A DNA stretch of 64,000 nucleotides from NCBI GenBank assembly GCA_033239005.1, contig BSQZ01000053.1, positions 3,433,501-3,497,500 on the forward strand, in the 5' to 3' direction. The notes beneath the pieces were generated by a model. It worked only from the letters and a program-made list of their open reading frames with translations, was not told the DNA's origin and ran no database searches. The translations under genes and the position numbers were made by a program. Of the stretch, positions 59,186 through 64,000 are shown piece after piece (the stretch's first letter is position 1; each line of letters starts with the position of its first letter). The stretch is from Lamellibrachia satsuma. Its lineage: Eukaryota; Annelida; Polychaeta; Sabellida; Siboglinidae.

Positions 59186-59964
59186 AATTATCCCAGAAAT
59201 CCCCGGCTGATTGTGTACGCTCGAACCCACCTTTACAAAACCACGAGGGCGGGCCTGATAGTTGCGTAGTTTGATTAATAATACATCATTACATCTATGA
59301 CAGACTGAAACAACACTGCCATTCCTGGTATTAGGGTTAAATTGAGGCCATGAGGGTTTTCTGATATGATTTGTAACACTAACAAATCATTAATATGACC
59401 AGACAGTGTATTTGATGCGTGGACCCCTACTTGACGTGTACATTTGTAGATAACGTTTGATTATTACTGTGTAATTAAAACTTGTAGCAGTATGTTCTTT
59501 ATGTTCCAAGTAAATGTGTTATTCCTTATATTGTATTTGTTGTATATTCATTTGCCGTGTTCTGGAAAGCCAAACGTGATAATTAACGTGTGTAGAAAAC
59601 GAGCGGATTCACAAAAGGTGTTTAATAAAGTTTGATGTATGTAGCAGAACCTTGTTTTAGTGTAGCCTTGCAGGTCCCCCACATAAACAAATCTGACACA
59701 CATTCCACAACATCATACGCTTTGCTAAAATGTAAAGAAATTAAAACTTGTAGCAGTATGTTCTTTATGTTCCAAGTAAATGTGTTATTCCTTATATTGT
59801 ATTTGTTGTATATTCATTTGCCGTGTTCAGGAAAGCCAAACGTGATAATGGCAAAAAGCCCGTTTACATAAATTGACAAGGAAGTGTAGCTACAATTCAG
59901 TTACAGTTCAATTTGTGTCCAAAGCTCGTCTCTAAAAGGAATGGAATGGATGAAAGAGATAGTT

Positions 59965-60095
59965 ATCAACGGGAGGCGCTGCTTCACATATAAACGTGTT
60001 ATTCGCTAGGGGGGGTCACTATATGTCCCATGCCACACTTCTGTCGTGCTGTTGTCAAGCGTCATACTCGAGTCGTACAATTTGCCTTATCAGTT
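59965..60095 (+). promoter_or_regulatory. KLHL cassette, CTTCTG subtype, no donor (third copy)
   Basis: Same as 38905-39020 with extra G in GCTAGGGGGGGTCACTATAT. ATG is followed by TAA and there is no GTAAGT. Confidence 0.5.
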
Positions 60096-60814
60096 CCATG
60101 TAATAGGCAATACAGTAACATACAACGTAGACTAATAGACTGGTTTCTCATTTAGATGGAACTTTAGTTATTTTACGAAGTGTTTACATAGCTGTGCGGA
60201 CGCAAGTGAAAAACATGTTTGTTAATTATGCTGTTGTGACTGGAGGAGTTGGGGTTAAGTTAGCTAAGGCTATGGTTAGGCAATCCCGGAAAGGGGCGTA
60301 AACCAACAAAAGTATTCTCCTTGAAGTAACAGTGTAGTGCTGGATGCCGGCTACATATGAGCACCGTCCTTCATTGTATCTAGCCTATTGCCTTCGGACA
60401 ATAGACGCACTAAAAATAAATGATTGCGTAGCTGTAATATCGGTGTTGTAAAATCAGGTTCAGTGTACTACGGTTAAGCCTATGCATCCATCATAAACAT
60501 ATACAACTTATTTGAGTCACACAGGTGATCAGCAGTCAAAATACCCATCATACGGACACGATAACTTGTTGTCACATAAACATCCACATTTGCCTTAATT
60601 GGTACTTGATGCTGCAAGTCGACATTTTGGAACTGACTTGGAACAATCGTAGACAAGACACGTGGCTTTGTGAACGATCGTGCGTAATTCTTCGCTTCTA
60701 TTACTTACGAGTGGTAATAATATTTGTAGAAAGGTAATAGCAAGGTTAATTTCGAGAAATTATAGTCTTACGTCTCTTTACTGTCGTTGTAGACATATTA
60801 ATGAAATAACCTGC

Positions 60815-60965
60815 AATCAGCAGGAGGCGATGCTTTACTGGTTAACGTGTAATACGCTAGGCGTCACTACATGTCCCATGTCACACTTCAGTGGTTTTAC
60901 TGGTGTCAAACGGGAAGTTATATCCTAGTCGAAGTTGTCGTGTATCCATAGCCATGGGTAAGTGT
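60815..60965 (+). promoter_or_regulatory. Intact orphan KLHL first-exon cassette
   Basis: Ends AGCCATGG|GTAAGT with ATG at 60954 and the donor after 60957. No KLHL acceptor or coding exon follows before 64000. It may serve a gene beyond the window, or be an orphan promoter making a non-coding or chimeric transcript. Confidence 0.55.
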
Positions 60966-63545
60966 TATTATCTAATTTAGTTGTTATCTTATCCGCTATG
61001 ATGTTGAGAGTTTAGTGATTAGGTTGTTTTTGCCGTCATACACAGCACATTATGGTACAACGGAAACTAAAATTTAGAACATTACTTTCGTTTTATCTAG
61101 CCTCTTGTACTAGTCATAGTCGCATGACTGTGTGACTGGTATATGGTTGCTCAGTGGTCAAGTCCAATGTGTTCCAGTTAAGCCACATTCAGAGTGTTAC
61201 AGTCACATAAGAGCTATAACCCATTAGCACTCAAGTAGTCCGTATGTCTACAGCCGACAATACTGTATTCGGGTGGATCCCTGTACTACGTGGGCGGCCT
61301 ATTCACGTTTCACAAAAGTAAATAGAGATACGTGTAGGTCCATCTAGCGATCACATCAAACACTAAATTCGCTACACGTACAGGTGGGAATTATTGATAT
61401 TCGAGATACTTATTTTCATGGATCTCTGATTCGCAATGTTATAATTTCTTAGTTGACTTTCAATTTTCTTGCGTTAAACAAGTTTTCTGAGCATAGTATT
61501 TTAATTACAATATATACAGCCACATAAATTTCAGCAATATGTAGGTATTTAAATTGCCAAAGTTAAAATAATACTACTAGGACCAAATTTGGCATTAGTT
61601 TGGCTAACCGGTGGTCGGTGTAGCCATGTTGGACAAATGTACGCTGAATACTGGTCATCCTCCAGCCAACAGACCACAGAAAGCTGCTGTTATCAACCCT
61701 TTGCTTTCATCGGCCCTAAGTTGACATGTTTGTTGGTTGGTCAACACATATTACAGTTGGACAGCGTCAAAGTCGTCTGCGAGAGTATTGTGTTGCTGCA
61801 GGTGGAGTCGGCCAACTGTATATTTGCAATGTGTATTGATTCATTCGGTGTATTACGTGTGACTCTGCTATGCCAACAGGGCATCTACAGAGACACGTAA
61901 CGTTCTAGGACGCGGTCCTGTCGTGCTCCCGGAGATTTCACATTTGTTCAAGAAATATGTTTATCTTCAAGTGACACACCAGTATCTGGTGACACACCAG
62001 TATCTGTCCAATAGTCTATAGAATTTCGAAAAAATTACCGGATGTTTTTAAAGTTTTAATCCTAAGTAATAAGGCCAACCTTATCTCAGCGATGTATCTA
62101 GCAGTGTAACAGTAACATAATTAATAATCAAGCTTACATTTGTATAACTATTAACTGACTTGAATATTACGGAGAATTGTTAAAATCGCCGCGTACAGTT
62201 GTCTTGGCTCATTACATAATAATAAACAAATTAACGGTTTTGACCAATTGTGCACATGCTCTATTTATATTATTTACACCTTAGTGTGTTCGGGCCACTT
62301 AGCGTTCAGAAAAAGAAAGTTGGCACAATTCGCACAGTACTCAACATTCCACGAACCTAACCGGAAGGGCTACCGGCACCCCTCCCGTACCCTCCCCAGC
62401 GGCGCGCGCTTCCACGACGTGAGTCGAACGTCACTCAAACATTACAGTATTTCTTGTAGCTTTTCTCAAGAGTAATTCAATTGTTTTACACTTGCCATGT
62501 GAACTAGTTAACCCGTGGTATGTGCCTCAGCCCAAAACAGTATACAACTGTCAGTCTGTTTGGCACCTTCAAGGGAGGGTTGGCCACTCTGGACACTTAA
62601 GCACTTAGCACAACGTTTACCTTTTTATTATTTTATTCTCAACCTAATTTAGTCACATTTTAGCAAAGGTTTTAGCATGATTTTTAAACAGTACACTCCA
62701 TGTTATATATAGTCACCACATTCACGATGTACATAGCCAACAGATTCACGTTTTATATAATCACCACAGAGCGACAATGCTCCAGAGTGGGATATGCAAT
62801 TATGAGGAAGAAGAAGACGAATGGAACTATATATTGTGTTGTGCTTAAAGACGCACTGTATAAAACTGGGTTACACGCATTCTTCGGCACCCAATATAAC
62901 CGGACTTCTTCAATACAGGGTTCACAACTTGTTAGTCACCATCCCGAATAATTATGTTGTGACTTGGGGAGTAGTTAGATTTGGAGTTAGGTTAGGTGAC
63001 CCTTTGCGATGTCTGCAACATGTTGCAACGAAATGAATTGATGCCCACTACGTAATTAACACATTCCTTCAGGTTTTCTAGCCTATTGCCTTCGGGTTAC
63101 AGACATCGTAAACGTCGATTAGTGACTGTGTAACTGTTACATCGGTGCTCCAAAATCAAGTTCAGTGTGTTACGGTTAAGTCTATGCAACAAACATGAAC
63201 ATATACAATGCAATACAGTCACACATGTGATTAGCACACGTCATGTTGGCCGTTGACAGCCGGCGGTGTTGTATTCTAAGTTGCTGGCTAACGCATGGTT
63301 ACACACAAACAGATATACATATAAAAATGCACGTAGGTCCGCCTGGCGATCAATGAATACACTGAAAAGAATTATGGGTATTTCAAATACCAGATACCTC
63401 TTTCTAGTTTTCTGTTTTGCAACGTTATGATTGGTTTAGTTGGCGATGAAATATATTTCCTGGTTTCAAAACGTGTTCTGTCAGTCAGTTAATTAACCCG
63501 ATTTAGTTAACTATCAGATAAACACAAATTGTAACAGTAATTTGT

Positions 63546-64000
63546 AATTTGTATTGACGCATTTCGGGAAACTTCAGTACCATGCCGCAGAAAACGTCTC
63601 ATAGGATATTCGGAATCTTATTTCAATGCAATAAACACACATTTAATGTTTATAATCATTATTGTATGTATACTATTAAAGTTACTTGACAATAATCAGG
63701 AACATGTATAACATTATTACCTTTTTTGTTATAAAAACGGCAACATCGTGTGACGTCAGTCGGACAATTTGGCGGTTGTTTTCAACAACATTCGTTGGAG
63801 CCTGAAGATAAACCTTCTCAAAATCAATTATTTTGACCAAATTTCTTTTATTTATTGACTACATTATGCAGATGGTACTACACATAATACATACGAAGAT
63901 TGTGCGTACCAGCGGTGGCTCAACTAGTTCGACTCGCAGAATTGTCAATACACTTTAAGCTTTCCGCAAGCGACCAGATGACTATGAATGGTTGGGTCCA
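63546..64000. other. No gene seen
   Basis: Sequence not shared with the rest of the window. AT-rich; no domain or known repeat recognised. Confidence 0.45.

Larger units (their letters stand above)
59186..63545 (+). repeat. Third copy of the outer arm, left-arm orientation, without KLHL gene
   Basis: Matches 38391-42770 in the same direction, starting AAATTATCCCAGAAATCCCC and ending near ACAAATTGTAACAGTAAT. It is therefore inverted relative to the right arm just before it. It stops about 560 bp short of where the KLHL acceptor would be, and the sequence after 63545 is different. Contains two cassettes. 59473-59560 is repeated at 59740-59826 (267 bp apart), with about 180 bp of foreign sequence between. 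Confidence 0.85.

Overview
This is animal nuclear DNA, AT-rich and full of repeats. The evidence is spliced genes with a GT donor and AG acceptor, BTB-BACK-Kelch proteins, CR1/L2-type LINE fragments, a tRNA-derived SINE, and long (CA)n/(TA)n/(CATA)n tracts. I cannot name the species. The mixture fits a marine invertebrate such as a mollusc, annelid or lancelet, but that is inference.

The locus is a local expansion of one kelch-like (KLHL) gene family. There are four long coding exons: KLHL-A (8213-9945, +), KLHL-B (26625-28336, +), KLHL-L (43326-45072, +, with a 1-bp frameshift) and KLHL-R (49932-51679, -). There are also Kelch-domain remnants at 14862-15256 and 19030-19482 and a tail fragment at 32590. 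The coding exons have no proper start codon of their own. I propose that each start codon lies on a short first exon 3-6 kb upstream, in a conserved cassette of about 140 bp that ends ATGG|GTAAGT. Joined to the AG|CA or AG|TA acceptor, this gives an uninterrupted frame in all four genes (M-A-S-T-T-V-K-I-E for B, L and R; M-V-F-P-T-L-S-K for A). The cassette recurs many times, in tandem and on both strands, so there are more intact first exons than coding exons.

Layout: 1-8212 holds three tandem cassettes and the long intron of KLHL-A (SINE pieces, a LINE fragment, a 22-bp array, (TA)n). KLHL-A follows, with its 3' flank duplicated (9946-12030). From 12030 to 20500 lie LINE and SINE copies, two Kelch remnants, a decayed hammerhead-ribozyme-like motif and tandem repeats. 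From 21990 to 30110 is the KLHL-B unit. A minisatellite of about 100 copies of 17 bp spans 30132-31824. LINE pieces and duplicated flanks fill 32000-36000.

From 36084 to 58702 is a giant imperfect palindrome, with arms of about 11 kb and a spacer of 735 bp; each arm carries one KLHL gene, transcribed towards the centre. The inner 4 kb of the arms is almost identical, and the outer parts look several percent diverged. A third, gene-less copy of the outer arm (59186-63545) follows in left-arm orientation. KLHL proteins with BTB and BACK domains usually act as substrate adaptors for CUL3 ubiquitin ligases; that is family knowledge and has not been shown for these copies.
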